From: Syntrophorhabdaceae bacterium
GTDB taxonomy: Bacteria > Desulfobacterota > Syntrophorhabdia > Syntrophorhabdales > Syntrophorhabdaceae
Reading direction: 5' to 3'
Assembly (NCBI GenBank): GCA_035541755.1
Contig: DATKMQ010000174.1
Coordinates: 1-64,000, forward strand
DNA: 64,000 nt
In this document: piece by piece, positions 34,533 through 43,965 of the stretch
Layout: every line of letters begins with the position of its first letter
How positions within the stretch are numbered: the first letter of the stretch is position 1
Made by a program: the position numbers and the translations under genes
Notes under the pieces: generated by a model
What the model was told of the DNA's origin: nothing
Database searches by the model: none
The model's input: only the letters and a program-made list of their open reading frames with translations

Positions 34533-36386
34533 CTAATTGCCCTCGAGTCTTTGCAGCACCGACTCCGCGTTTGATTTTACGTCTTCATTCGAACTCGTTG
34601 CAAATGGTCTAATATACTCTATGGCCTTCCTGTCATCCAGGTCGGCCAGAGCTCTTATACACCCTATAGTGATGAGGCCGTTCTCGTCTTTGAGTCCATT
34701 AGCGAATACATCGAAGAGTGAGCCATCTTCGAACGCCCCAAGGGCGGAAAGTGCATAATATCTTGTCCACAGGCCTTTGGCCGCGTCGGCGAAAACTTCG
34801 ACCAGCCGGTCTTTGAACATGCTGAGCTTCTTATCTTTGATGACCTTGAGCACTTCATGGGGTATGTTTTCGTCCATGAGAATCGTTTTCAGAAGGGTCA
34901 GGTAATGCCCGTTATCAAGAAAATTGCCGAGGATTCCAATCGCAGCCCTTCTCACGCCTTCGTCGGCGTCCGACGCGAGTTTTTCGATAAAAGGAAAATT
35001 CTTCTCGCTGTCTATCAGGCTTGTGGCTGAGAGATATGTTCTCTTGTCTTCGTTCGAGCCATCATAGACGAAGGTTTTAATAAGGTCCATAGCCCGACCG
35101 GTGTCAAGACTCAAAAGGGCCTTCAGCGCTTTGGTCCTCACATCGGCAAAACCTCTTTGCGCAATATCTATTATTTCATTCTTCAATTCCTTAAGCGACA
35201 GCGCGCCCACCACGTCCACGGCGGACCCTTTTATATGCCCGTCTGTATCCTTTATCGCCTCTCTGATAATCGAGGCACCGTTTCCGACAGAGAGCCCCGG
35301 GACACCGGTAACGATTTCTCTTTTCACGTCTGCGGGAGACGACAGAAAAATGTCCAGCAAAAGCGGTTCTTCGAGCTTGATACCGGCGATCTTGCAGGCC
35401 TTGACCAGGGGAAAAAGGTACTTCTCGTCCCTTTTCATATAATCAGAAATTGAGTCGGCCCAGACATCGCTCATGGAAACAAAGAGCTCGAGTATGGACC
35501 CGAATTCATCGCCGTCGCGTTCCATGCCGCTCAGCACGTCGAGAATGGCTTCACAGGTCTCCGCTTGCCTGAAGTGGGTGAGCATCCGTATGACTTCGAG
35601 GGAATATTGCTTCTCGTAACGAACACTGTTCAGCAAGTGTTCGTTCAACTCGTCCCCGATTTTCTCCTTCAGTTTTTCAAAAATTTCTTCGTTCCCCTTT
35701 TCGAGGATGATCTTGAGGTATGTGTTTCTCTTCTGTCTGTCCCAGCCCTTCAGCGTCTCAAAGATTTCGTTGAGAATCTCATCGTCGCCGTATTCAAGAA
35801 GCACTTCGCAAGCCGCGATGGACAACTCCTCCCCGCTCGTCTTGAAAAACTCGACAAGCTGCGGGATGGCGCTTCTGCTTTTTGTTCTTCCGATACTGTA
35901 TATGGCTGAGAAAGCAATCCACTCCACGTCCTTCAGGGCCTCGACAAGCGCGGCCACCGCTTCGTCGTCGTCGAAATCGCCAAGCGCCATACAGGCCGCA
36001 TTCCTTACGTTATCGTCTTCTTCATGGAGCGATCTAATAAGGCTCGGAACAGCGCGCCTGTCTTTGAGGAAGCTGAGGACTTCACAGCCGTAGACCCTGA
36101 TATCCTCGTTCTCATCATCGAGCATGCCGAGAACACTCTCAAGAGAGACGCTACCTATCTTCTTCAACACGTCGAGAACCGCCATCCTCGTGACTGTGTT
36201 CTTTTGTTGGAGGAGCGGGATAATGCCCTCTACCGCTTCTTTACTCGGGGAGGCGATCAAGGCGTTGATGGCCTTCTCTTTCTCGAAATTGTCGCCGTCT
36301 CGGATAAGATCAATAAAGCGTGTGAGTTCCTTTTTGCTCATTTTCTTTTTCGGCGTCCCTCGTCCCTCACCCTTCTTTGTTTTCAT
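34533..36386 (-). CDS. HEAT-repeat protein encoded in the chemotaxis operon
   Basis: A 617-residue protein of repeated paired helices, best seen in the first third: EAVEGIIPLLQQKNTVTRMA, DIRVYGCEVLSFLKDRRAVP, NVRNAACMALGDFDDDEAVA, AFSAIYSIGRTKSRSAIPQL, and again near the end (GVRRAAIGILGNFLDNGHYL, TIGCIRALADLDDRKAIEYI). No signal peptide, membrane segment or catalytic motif is visible, so it is probably a cytoplasmic scaffold. The start overlaps the cheB stop by four bases and it ends ten bases before cheR, which indicates a role in adaptation or receptor-array assembly. The function is not known to me. Confidence 0.8.
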   Translation of the reverse strand: MKTKKGEGRGTPKKKMSKKELTRFIDLIRDGDNFEKEKAINALIASPSKEAVEGIIPLLQQKNTVTRMAVLDVLKKIGSVSLESVLGMLDDENEDIRVYGCEVLSFLKDRRAVPSLIRSLHEEDDNVRNAACMALGDFDDDEAVAALVEALKDVEWIAFSAIYSIGRTKSRSAIPQLVEFFKTSGEELSIAACEVLLEYGDDEILNEIFETLKGWDRQKRNTYLKIILEKGNEEIFEKLKEKIGDELNEHLLNSVRYEKQYSLEVIRMLTHFRQAETCEAILDVLSGMERDGDEFGSILELFVSMSDVWADSISDYMKRDEKYLFPLVKACKIAGIKLEEPLLLDIFLSSPADVKREIVTGVPGLSVGNGASIIREAIKDTDGHIKGSAVDVVGALSLKELKNEIIDIAQRGFADVRTKALKALLSLDTGRAMDLIKTFVYDGSNEDKRTYLSATSLIDSEKNFPFIEKLASDADEGVRRAAIGILGNFLDNGHYLTLLKTILMDENIPHEVLKVIKDKKLSMFKDRLVEVFADAAKGLWTRYYALSALGAFEDGSLFDVFANGLKDENGLITIGCIRALADLDDRKAIEYIRPFATSSNEDVKSNAESVLQRLEGN

Positions 36387-37411
36387 AACACCCTCATTAT
36401 CTCTTCAGATATTCTATCTATGGGAAGGACCACGTCGGCGAGATTCGCGCCGATAACCGCCTTGGGCATCCCAAAGACAACACACGTCTCCTCATCCTGA
36501 GCGATAATATAGCCGTGTTTTAGTTTCATCTCCTTCATGCCGATCAGGCCGTCGTTACCCATGCCGGTAAGGATGACACCGATGGCCTGTTGTTCGTAGA
36601 CTGTCGCCGTGGACGACATGAGCAGGTCGACTGAGGGCCGATAGATATACTGCGACCCGTTTACAAACTCTACAACGATCTCTTTTCCTCTTCTTTTGAG
36701 AGCAACATGCGTATTGCCGGGCGCTATCAGGGCAACCCCTGGTCTGAGCGGCTCATTTTCCTCAGCTTCCTTAACGTGGATCTGCGAAACGGCGTCAAGC
36801 CTCTGCGAAAAAGATTGCGTGAAAAGTTTCGGCATATGCTGGGCGATCACAATAGGAACCGGAAAGTTTTTGTGCAGGCTGGTCAGGATATGCTGGAGAG
36901 CCGGCGGTCCCCCTGTAGACGCACCAATAGATAGAACCTCATGCTTTATCTTCTGGTCAGGACTCACGTCCACGGGCTTTTTGGTAATGTCGAGTTTCTT
37001 GAGCAAGAATCTTACTTTGTTCCTGGCCACGTTCTTGACCTTAGATACGAGTTCGACTTGTTTTGCCTCGATAGAACTGGACACATTGGCAAAATCCTTG
37101 GTGACAAAATCACAGGCGCCGATGGTCAGCGCTTCCATGGTTACCTCGGCCCCCTCTTTTGTCAGCGCGCTCATCATAATGACCGGGATCGGCTCTTTTG
37201 ACATGATGCGCCTCAAAGCTTCCAGGCCGTCCATCACAGGCATCTCTATGTCAAGAGTGACGACATCAGGCTTTAGGGATTCTATTTTTTCCAGGGCATC
37301 GAGACCATCAACGCCGGTGCCGACAACCTCAATATGCGGGTCTTTTGACAACATACGGCTTATAGTTTTTCGCATGACAAGGGAATCGTCAACAACAAGG
37401 ACTCTGATCAT
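36383..37411 (-). CDS. cheB: Chemotaxis methylesterase/deamidase CheB
   Basis: Phosphorylation-controlled glutamate methylesterase, 342 residues. The receiver has Asp54 (DVVTLDIEMPVMDG). The C-terminal esterase has the serine loop SIGASTGGPPALQH, the histidine IAQHMP and the aspartate in GMGNDGLIGM. The start at 37411 is chosen because AGAGGAGG lies just upstream and MIRVLVVDDS is the family N-terminus; an upstream in-frame ATG would add 22 unrelated residues. The start overlaps the HDOD gene by 23 bases. Confidence 0.94.
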   Translation of the reverse strand: MIRVLVVDDSLVMRKTISRMLSKDPHIEVVGTGVDGLDALEKIESLKPDVVTLDIEMPVMDGLEALRRIMSKEPIPVIMMSALTKEGAEVTMEALTIGACDFVTKDFANVSSSIEAKQVELVSKVKNVARNKVRFLLKKLDITKKPVDVSPDQKIKHEVLSIGASTGGPPALQHILTSLHKNFPVPIVIAQHMPKLFTQSFSQRLDAVSQIHVKEAEENEPLRPGVALIAPGNTHVALKRRGKEIVVEFVNGSQYIYRPSVDLLMSSTATVYEQQAIGVILTGMGNDGLIGMKEMKLKHGYIIAQDEETCVVFGMPKAVIGANLADVVLPIDRISEEIMRVL

Positions 37412-38288
37412 GGTCCTCCTCTGACATCCCTTCGAAAAAACCCTTGGCGGCTTTTGATTGAGTAAAGAGACGTTCAAAAAATCTCAATTTTTCTGTTGGC
37501 GTCAATTCTATCCTAAAATCTTGAGTCATATCCATCAAATCCTTGTATTTATTCATAAACTCATCAAAGCTTGAGAGATTATCTCCTAAATCAATCCGTT
37601 TTGCAAACTTATTTCCCATGTAAATCACTCGCGCATAGTCGGGATTATCCCGCGCATCATCAGGGTTATGGTGATACATAACACCGTCACTTATCGTCTT
37701 GGGGATATTCCACATCTCAAGCGCCATGGCGCCCAAGACACCGTGATGAACCGACAACACCTCGGTCTCCGCCTGCAGACGGCTAAGCCCGCCAGAGGAT
37801 GCCAGCGTACAGATCTTCTCCCACTCATCATGAAAATAGCGATACATGATAATGGAACCGATATCATGTAAAAGCCCGCTGATATAAACTTCATCAGGTT
37901 CCGCTCTTTCAAAGCTTATGCTGATGGTCTTCGCCATAAGCGCGGACAGAATCGAATGCCTTACGAATTTGTCACGGTCAAACCCGGAGTGCCCTTTTAT
38001 CATGGATACAAACGGCATATGGAGAACGATATTGGAGAGATGTTCAAGGCCCACGATTGCTATGGCATGTTCGATGGAAGTGATATGTCTGAAGTTGCGG
38101 GTGCCAAAATAGGCGGTATTGGCCACCCTCAGGACCTCGCCGGCCATTGATGGATCCATAGTCTTCGCCAGGTCAACTGCGGAACTCATTGGGTCCTCGA
38201 TAATATTGATAACTTCCCCTACAATTCCGGGGAACGTTGGCAGTATCTCTACTTTTCTGAGTTTGCTGAGTATATACTCATGCTCCAT
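37389..38288 (-). CDS. HDOD-domain signalling protein in the flagellar/chemotaxis operon
   Basis: A 299-residue HDOD protein: LPTFPGIVGEVINIIEDPMS at the N-terminus, LRVANTAYFGTRNFRHITSI, AIAIVGLEHLSNIVLH and the HD-like segment ISGLLHDIGSIIMYRYFHDE. HLHDIG-type residues are partly kept, and HHGVLGAMALEMWNIPKTIS matches the HDOD tail. These domains usually serve in signal transduction without proven enzymatic activity. It lies between fliA and cheB, is preceded by a sigma-28-like promoter, and probably belongs to the motility signalling set. The sequence says nothing more specific. Confidence 0.87.
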   Translation of the reverse strand: MEHEYILSKLRKVEILPTFPGIVGEVINIIEDPMSSAVDLAKTMDPSMAGEVLRVANTAYFGTRNFRHITSIEHAIAIVGLEHLSNIVLHMPFVSMIKGHSGFDRDKFVRHSILSALMAKTISISFERAEPDEVYISGLLHDIGSIIMYRYFHDEWEKICTLASSGGLSRLQAETEVLSVHHGVLGAMALEMWNIPKTISDGVMYHHNPDDARDNPDYARVIYMGNKFAKRIDLGDNLSSFDEFMNKYKDLMDMTQDFRIELTPTEKLRFFERLFTQSKAAKGFFEGMSEEDHDQSPCC

Positions 38289-38303
38289 ACTGTCCTAAAT
38301 ATG

Positions 38304-38331
38304 TTATCGGATTCCCGTAAGGCAAACTTAA
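38304..38331 (-). promoter_or_regulatory. Probable sigma-28 promoter before HDOD-cheB-HEAT-cheR-cheY-cheA
   Basis: On the minus strand TTAAGTTT (7/8), 12 bases, TCCGATAA (7/8). The spacer is one base longer than the usual 11. It overlaps the fliA stop region; the predicted start is about nine bases before the HDOD ATG, leaving an AGGA ribosome site in the leader. It would boost che genes late in assembly. Confidence 0.6.
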
Positions 38332-39068
38332 CCTCTCAGGTATTTCTTCATGGAAACGCGCAAATTGAGAATAGCCTGGGAATGAATCTGACATATTCTT
38401 GCCTCGGTAATATTGAGCACCTTGGCAATTTCTTTCATGTTCATGTCCTCGTGGTAGTAGAGACTTAATACAAACCTTTGCCGTTCCGGTAATTTGTCGA
38501 ATTCTTTTGCGAGAAGCTTTTCCAGTTCGTATATCTCGGCGCATTTTTCAGGATCATCGCTTTCCTCCATAACGTAGCGGATCACCCTTTCCTTGTCCTC
38601 CCCGAGGAGTTCATGAAGATCCTCGATGCTCAGCACTGACAGGTTCCCGTAGTCTTTGATCATCGCAAAATACTCTTCAAGGTCCATGCCGAGCGCTTCG
38701 GCCACTTCCTCTTCTCCAGGGAGCCTGCCGAATTTGTTCTCAAGCTTTCTAATGACCTCATTGATCTTTTTGGATTTAGAACGGGCGCTTCTGGGGAACC
38801 AATCTCTGGCCCTCAATTCGTCGATCATGGCGCCCCGTATCCTCAAATACGCAAAGGTATTGAGCTTGATCCCCTTCTGCACGTCGAATTTCTCCATGGC
38901 CTCGAGAAGCCCCACAACACCCGCAGAGATGAGGTCTTCGATGATATCGTCGTCCTCACACCGTTTCGAGACTTTATACGCAAGGTGTCTGATGATAGGT
39001 ACAAACTCATCGATTATCTTGTCCCGTTCATCTACGTATGATTTTGCATATGCTCTCTTCCACATCAC
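38328..39068 (-). CDS. fliA: Flagellar sigma factor FliA (sigma-28)
   Basis: The late-flagellar sigma factor, 246 residues. Region 2 (DEFVPIIRHLAYKVSKRC, DLISAGVVGLLEAMEKFD, FAYLRIRGAMIDELRARDWF), region 3 (FGRLPGEEEVAEALGMDLEE) and region 4 (LPERQRFVLSLYYHEDMNMK, ITEARICQIHSQAILNLRVS) are all present. The FPRSAR segment after region 2 is typical of FliA/WhiG. The start overlaps flhG by four bases. FlgM (23914-24219) is its inhibitor; promoters of its type occur before flagellin, flgM and the HDOD gene. Confidence 0.96.
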   Translation of the reverse strand: MMWKRAYAKSYVDERDKIIDEFVPIIRHLAYKVSKRCEDDDIIEDLISAGVVGLLEAMEKFDVQKGIKLNTFAYLRIRGAMIDELRARDWFPRSARSKSKKINEVIRKLENKFGRLPGEEEVAEALGMDLEEYFAMIKDYGNLSVLSIEDLHELLGEDKERVIRYVMEESDDPEKCAEIYELEKLLAKEFDKLPERQRFVLSLYYHEDMNMKEIAKVLNITEARICQIHSQAILNLRVSMKKYLRG

Positions 39069-39811
39069 GTCACCAGCCTATTACATATTTGAGCAAGGGC
39101 CTGTGTAGCATCCGTGTCAGGAAAATGCTCGGCCCAGAGCTTCTGTCTTCTCGTCGCGATCGATATATTTCTGTCTAACGGTATAAAACCGAAATAATCA
39201 AGGTACACATCAAGAAATTTGTCCGTTACATTGAGAATGTTTCTGTATATCTCCAGGGCCTCCTTCTCGTCCCTGACCATGTTGACTACGATGTTGAAGT
39301 CCTTCCTGCCCGTCTTTTTGTGGAGGACCTTTATCACTGCATATGAATCGGTCATACTCGCCGGATCAGGTGTAATGACCACAAAGACGGCCTCACTCAT
39401 GGTGTTAAAATAGACTACGTTGGAGGAGATTCCAGCCGATGTATCAACGATGAGAAAATCATGTGCCGGCAGTGCTTTGATAGATGTGAAGAGTATATTC
39501 CTCTCATGATCCGAAAGGTGCGAAAATTCGCTAATGCCGGAGGTGGCCGGGATGATCTTGATGCCGCAGGGGCCTTCCGTAATGATTTCTTCGATGTTTC
39601 GCGTGCCCTCCATGAGGTCCTTCACATTGAATTTAGGGACCACCCCGAACATGATGTCGATGTTCCCGAGCGATAGATCAGCGTCAAGAACGAACGTCGA
39701 TTTGTTCATATTGCCCAAAACGTATGCCATATTGGAAACGATTGAGGATTTGCCCACACCGCCTTTTCCACTTGTTACGGTGATCGTCCTCGGCCCGCTC
39801 TTTGCCATCAT
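39065..39811 (-). CDS. flhG: Flagellar number regulator FlhG (FleN/YlxH), MinD-like ATPase
   Basis: A 248-residue P-loop ATPase of the MinD/ParA group. TVTSGKGGVGKSSIVSNMAY is the deviant Walker A; FVLDADLSLGNIDIMFG and DFLIVDTSAGISSNVVYF carry the other nucleotide-binding residues. With FlhF it controls flagellar number and position and in Pseudomonas inhibits FleQ. It overlaps flhF and fliA by four bases on each side. Confidence 0.94.
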   Translation of the reverse strand: MMAKSGPRTITVTSGKGGVGKSSIVSNMAYVLGNMNKSTFVLDADLSLGNIDIMFGVVPKFNVKDLMEGTRNIEEIITEGPCGIKIIPATSGISEFSHLSDHERNILFTSIKALPAHDFLIVDTSAGISSNVVYFNTMSEAVFVVITPDPASMTDSYAVIKVLHKKTGRKDFNIVVNMVRDEKEALEIYRNILNVTDKFLDVYLDYFGFIPLDRNISIATRRQKLWAEHFPDTDATQALAQICNRLVT

Positions 39812-40851
39812 AGAGTTCCCTCAATTAGTATTTTGCTGAACGTTTCCTTGTCCGGAAACACAACGTCGTTAAGATGTGTGCCTTTTGTCATAAAAGATAC
39901 GGGCCGGTTAAGCCTGAGCGCGTTATAGCAGAAGTTGCCCAGTCTGTCTTCCTCGTCGAGCTTCGAGAAGACCACACCGGCTACAGCTGAATCCTCGAAA
40001 GCGGTCAGATACTGATCCATTTTCTCGTCCCGAGCACCCGCCGGGAGCACGACTACCTTCTTGAACTCTTTGAGCGTGTCCACCGCCATTTTCTGAATCT
40101 CTATCTGACCCGTAAGGTCGATGAGCGCTTTGCCGGTCACGTGGCTCGCTTTTCTCAGCAGGTCTTCAGGACTCGTGGTAAACTGTGAAGGAATGCCGGT
40201 ACTGTCTGAAAAGGCAAGAAGGTCATCGTAGCTCGACTTCTTGACCGGATCGAAAGCGAGAATCGCAACGGGTATGCCCTTATCGAAAACCATCTTCGAG
40301 AGCTTCTTGACGGTCTCGGTTTTGCCCGCGCCCGAGGGGCCCAGGATCACGATGGGCTCCTGCGAGTCGGTGAGGCCATAGGTCTTGACCCTTCTGGCTA
40401 TCGCTGTCTTCAGGAAGAAGAGCGCCTTTGTGGAATTCTCGGCCAGGGGGCCTATCTCGGCGTACACCTCTGAGACGAGCTCCAGGGCCAGGTGGGCATT
40501 AAGACCGCCTTTTGCGATCTTTTCAAAAAGTATCTTCAAAGGCAGAGGATAAGTCTTCATTCTGTCCCGTATCATCTCCGATTCTATGAGAATAAGCCTT
40601 TCGCTCAGGTATCTCGTCGTGTATTGCCAGACGGCCTCTGTGCCGCGCCTCAACTCCAGCAGGTAGTCTTCCTCGGGAGTTTGCGGCTCACTATCCACGG
40701 CAATTGAAATCTCGCAGCCCTTCTTGGACCATCCGTATCCATTCAGATCATTCTGTTTGATATCCATGATGATCGTATCAGGACCATACTGCTCCTTGAT
40801 AGATTCCATTCCCTTTCTTATGTCTTCAAAGCTATATGTCTTAACTTTCAT
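39808..40851 (-). CDS. flhF: Flagellar positioning GTPase FlhF
   Basis: An SRP-type GTPase, 347 residues. The basic N-terminus MKVKTYSFEDIRKGMESIKE matches FlhF, and the NG domain has VILGPSGAGKTETVKKLSKM (G1) and VFSKLDEEDRLGNFC (G4). Family members define where a polar flagellum forms. The conserved GTPase motif DTAG is altered to IDLTGQ at the corresponding place, which may be normal variation. Located after flhA, with an 11-base overlap. Confidence 0.92.
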   Translation of the reverse strand: MKVKTYSFEDIRKGMESIKEQYGPDTIIMDIKQNDLNGYGWSKKGCEISIAVDSEPQTPEEDYLLELRRGTEAVWQYTTRYLSERLILIESEMIRDRMKTYPLPLKILFEKIAKGGLNAHLALELVSEVYAEIGPLAENSTKALFFLKTAIARRVKTYGLTDSQEPIVILGPSGAGKTETVKKLSKMVFDKGIPVAILAFDPVKKSSYDDLLAFSDSTGIPSQFTTSPEDLLRKASHVTGKALIDLTGQIEIQKMAVDTLKEFKKVVVLPAGARDEKMDQYLTAFEDSAVAGVVFSKLDEEDRLGNFCYNALRLNRPVSFMTKGTHLNDVVFPDKETFSKILIEGTL

Positions 40852-42898
40852 TGAGTCTTATTACCCCCACTGACTGTATCTTGATCTGCGGTGGAATCTC
40901 ATTATGGGAAATCACCGTAATACCCTGGATATAGCGCTCTAAGAACCTTCTCAATTTGCTTCTCAAGACGGGATGTACGAGGATCACAGGTTGCATGTTG
41001 GCAAGCATGGTCCTCTTCGCCTCATTGCCGATCTTTTCGATGAGACGCTGGCTGAAAGAGATGTCGAGGATGAGCATTGCGCCTTGCTCCACGGGCTGTA
41101 TGCTGCTTATCAGTTTCTCCTCCAACGATTTCTCAAGAATCTGGATGTTGAGAATACCATCGATAAGATATGGCTTGAGGATGCTCCTGGCCATGCGCTG
41201 CCTCACGTATTCAGTGATCAGTTCAGGGTCCTTAACTGAGGTCGACGCATCGGCGATCGATTCAAGGACTGTTATGAGGTCACGTATGGAAACCTGCTCT
41301 CGGAGCAGATTCTGCAATACCTTCTGAACCATACCCATGCCGACCTGGTTCTGGGTAATCTCTTCAACGACTTTGGGATGAGAGGCAGCAATCGTATCGA
41401 TCAGTTTTTGGGTCTCCTGTCTCGTCATCAGCTCGTGGGCGTTGTTTCGAATTAATTCCGTGAGATGCGTAGCGATGACAGTCGGATGATCTACCACGGT
41501 GAAGCCCTCGGCAATGTATTTGTCCCTATCCTTTTCGTTGATCCAGTAAGCGTCGAGATTGAACACAGGTTCCTTCGTGGGTATTCCGTCGAGCATTCTT
41601 TGTTTCTCTTCTGGACCCATGGCCAGAAGGTTGCTCTGCATGAGGTTCCCTCTTCCCATTTCGACCCCTTTGAGAAGAACTACATACTCGAAGGCCTTGA
41701 GTTGCAGATTGTCTCTCAATTTCATGGGGGGGACCATGATACCAAGCTCAACGGCAATCTGTTTCCTGATAGCCCTTATTTTATCGAGAAGTTCACCGCT
41801 CTGTCCCGCATCGACAAGAGGAATAAGCCCGTAGCCGATTTCCACCTCCAGGATCTCGAGGGGTTGAATCAGCTCAGCCTTTTCTTTCTCCTGCGGACTT
41901 TCCTCCGGGAGACCCACAATCTCTTCCTGTTTCTCGGGCTTCATGAAATGGCTCGCCCCATAGGTGACAGAGGAAAGAATCAAGAAGGGGATGAGCGGGA
42001 TGCCCGGAACCATGCCTATGGAGAGAATAACCACAGAGGCGAGCATCAGCGCCTTGGGCTGTGTAAAAAGTTGGCTGACCAGATCGCTTCCCAGGTTGGA
42101 TTCGCTTGCAGCCCTCGTGACAATAATACCGGCTGCAGTGGAGGTCAGTAGCGCCGGTATCTGGGTGACGAGTCCCTCGCCGATTGTCAGTATGGTGTAC
42201 ACGGATAGGGCTTCGTTCATGGGCATGCCCTTCTGGACGATACCGATGACTAAACCACCTATTATATTGACAAAGATAATGATGATGCCGGCAACCGCAT
42301 CGCCCCTCACGAACTTGCTGGCGCCATCCATGGCGCCGTAAAAGTCCGCCTCGAGTTCCACCTTCTCCCTTCGCCTTCGTGCGCCCACATCATCGATAAG
42401 ACCCGCGTTGAGGTCCGCATCGATGCTCATCTGTTTGCCGGGCATGGCATCGAGGGTGAATCGTGCGGCCACTTCGGCGACACGCCCCGCGCCTTTGGTA
42501 ATGACCACGAAGTTAATGATCATGAGGATAAGAAAGACCACGGCGCCCACGACATAGTTCCCGCCCACGATGAAGGTCCCGAACCCGCGAATGATCAGAC
42601 CTGCCGCCTGAGATCCTTCATCTCCGTGCACGAGGATGAGCCTTGTGGAGGCTATGTTCAGTGAGAGCCTGAAAAGCGTGACGATGAGGAGCACCGATGG
42701 GAAGACGGAGAAATCCAGAGGTTTCTTTATATACATGGCTATGAAGAGAATGAGAAGGGAAAGAGAGATGCTGACGCTAAAAAAAATGTCAATAAAGAAA
42801 TTGTTGAGCGGGACAATCATGATGAGAATGACAAAGACGACGCTCACAGCGATGAGAACATCGCTTCTCTCTTTGATTTTTGCTCCGATCTGGTTCAT
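40841..42898 (-). CDS. flhA: Type III export gate protein FlhA
   Basis: The largest export-gate protein, 685 residues. Eight or so membrane segments occupy residues ~15-310 (for example VLIAVSVVFVILIMIVPLNN, FVVGGNYVVGAVVFLILM-like stretch), with the FHIPEP-type loop AARFTLDAMPGKQMSIDADL and the adjacent GLIDDVGARRRREKVELEAD. The cytoplasmic domain (~330-685) includes LIPLVDAGQSGELLDKIRAI and ends ... PPQIKIQSVGVI. It forms the FlhA ring that receives substrate-chaperone complexes. Overlaps flhB by four bases. Confidence 0.97.
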   Translation of the reverse strand: MNQIGAKIKERSDVLIAVSVVFVILIMIVPLNNFFIDIFFSVSISLSLLILFIAMYIKKPLDFSVFPSVLLIVTLFRLSLNIASTRLILVHGDEGSQAAGLIIRGFGTFIVGGNYVVGAVVFLILMIINFVVITKGAGRVAEVAARFTLDAMPGKQMSIDADLNAGLIDDVGARRRREKVELEADFYGAMDGASKFVRGDAVAGIIIIFVNIIGGLVIGIVQKGMPMNEALSVYTILTIGEGLVTQIPALLTSTAAGIIVTRAASESNLGSDLVSQLFTQPKALMLASVVILSIGMVPGIPLIPFLILSSVTYGASHFMKPEKQEEIVGLPEESPQEKEKAELIQPLEILEVEIGYGLIPLVDAGQSGELLDKIRAIRKQIAVELGIMVPPMKLRDNLQLKAFEYVVLLKGVEMGRGNLMQSNLLAMGPEEKQRMLDGIPTKEPVFNLDAYWINEKDRDKYIAEGFTVVDHPTVIATHLTELIRNNAHELMTRQETQKLIDTIAASHPKVVEEITQNQVGMGMVQKVLQNLLREQVSIRDLITVLESIADASTSVKDPELITEYVRQRMARSILKPYLIDGILNIQILEKSLEEKLISSIQPVEQGAMLILDISFSQRLIEKIGNEAKRTMLANMQPVILVHPVLRSKLRRFLERYIQGITVISHNEIPPQIKIQSVGVIRLNES

Positions 42899-43962
42899 GT
42901 CGATCGTATCCTGCCCTTTCGCCGGTAAACTTCCGCCAATAACTCAGCAACGATGAGATAGAATTTTTCCGGTATGTAGTCCCCGATATTCACCGCGTAA
43001 AACAGGCCCTGCGCCAGGGGTTTATTCTCGATAATCGGCACCCTGAAGCGGAATGCCACTTCCTTGATCTTGGCGGCCACGAAGCCGGCCCCTTTTGCAG
43101 CTACTCTCGGCGCAGGCATCTTGCCCGGGGTGTAGGAAAGGGCGATTGCGAAGTGGGTCGGGTTTGTCACTACCACGTCGGCTGTTTTTACATCTTCAAT
43201 CATCCTTCTCCTCGCCATTTCCCTTTGTATGCTTCTTATCCGAGATTTGACCAGAGGATTACCTTCCCGCTCCTTGGATTCCTCCTTGACTTCCTGCTGA
43301 GTCATCATGAGGTCTTTCTTGTGCTGATACTTTTGAAATAGATAGTCGAGACCCGCCATGAAGAGGAAGATCACGCCAACCTTTAAGGCGAGCCGGAACG
43401 AGGTACTCCCGAGATAGACGATGATGGATCGAATGTCCTGATCCGCCAGGGCGGATATGGCGGGCAATTCGTTCACAATCAGGTTATAAACGATGTAACC
43501 CAAAAGCACCATCTTGAGAATCGATTTCAGAAGCTCGACGGCGGACCGCTTGGTAAACATGTTCTTTATGCCCTTTACGGGATTGATGACGCCAGGGTTA
43601 AACTTCATCGATTCCATGCTCCAGTTGAATCCGGATTGAAGGACGCTTCCCCCCACGCTTATTGCAAGGAGCATGGCAAAAATAGGGGCGACGAGACCCA
43701 TCCACTTGAAGATGCTGGATGAGAGGATACCGTACGCCGTAGACGTGTTAAGATCAAAGTTAATATTCCTTACGGAGCTCACATAGACTTTGAAAAGCTC
43801 GTTGAAAACCCGGGTGATGGTGAAAGAGAGAAAAATGGTAGAGAAGAGGATGGCCATACTGGAAGGCAACTCCCGAGATTGAGCGATCTGCCCCTTTTTC
43901 TTGGCATCTTCAAGCCTTTTATCAGTTGGTTGCTCTGTCTTTTCCTGGAAGTTCTCAGCCAT
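42895..43962 (-). CDS. flhB: Export substrate-specificity switch FlhB
   Basis: The export-gate switch protein, 355 residues. The N-terminus EKTEQPTDKRLEDAKKKGQI is the family signature, four membrane helices follow, and the cytoplasmic tail contains the self-cleaving VVTNPTHFAIALSY (Asn-Pro-Thr-His). It measures, with FliK, the change from hook to filament export. Located between fliR and flhA. Confidence 0.97.
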   Translation of the reverse strand: MAENFQEKTEQPTDKRLEDAKKKGQIAQSRELPSSMAILFSTIFLSFTITRVFNELFKVYVSSVRNINFDLNTSTAYGILSSSIFKWMGLVAPIFAMLLAISVGGSVLQSGFNWSMESMKFNPGVINPVKGIKNMFTKRSAVELLKSILKMVLLGYIVYNLIVNELPAISALADQDIRSIIVYLGSTSFRLALKVGVIFLFMAGLDYLFQKYQHKKDLMMTQQEVKEESKEREGNPLVKSRIRSIQREMARRRMIEDVKTADVVVTNPTHFAIALSYTPGKMPAPRVAAKGAGFVAAKIKEVAFRFRVPIIENKPLAQGLFYAVNIGDYIPEKFYLIVAELLAEVYRRKGRIRST

Positions 43963-43965
43963 TTT

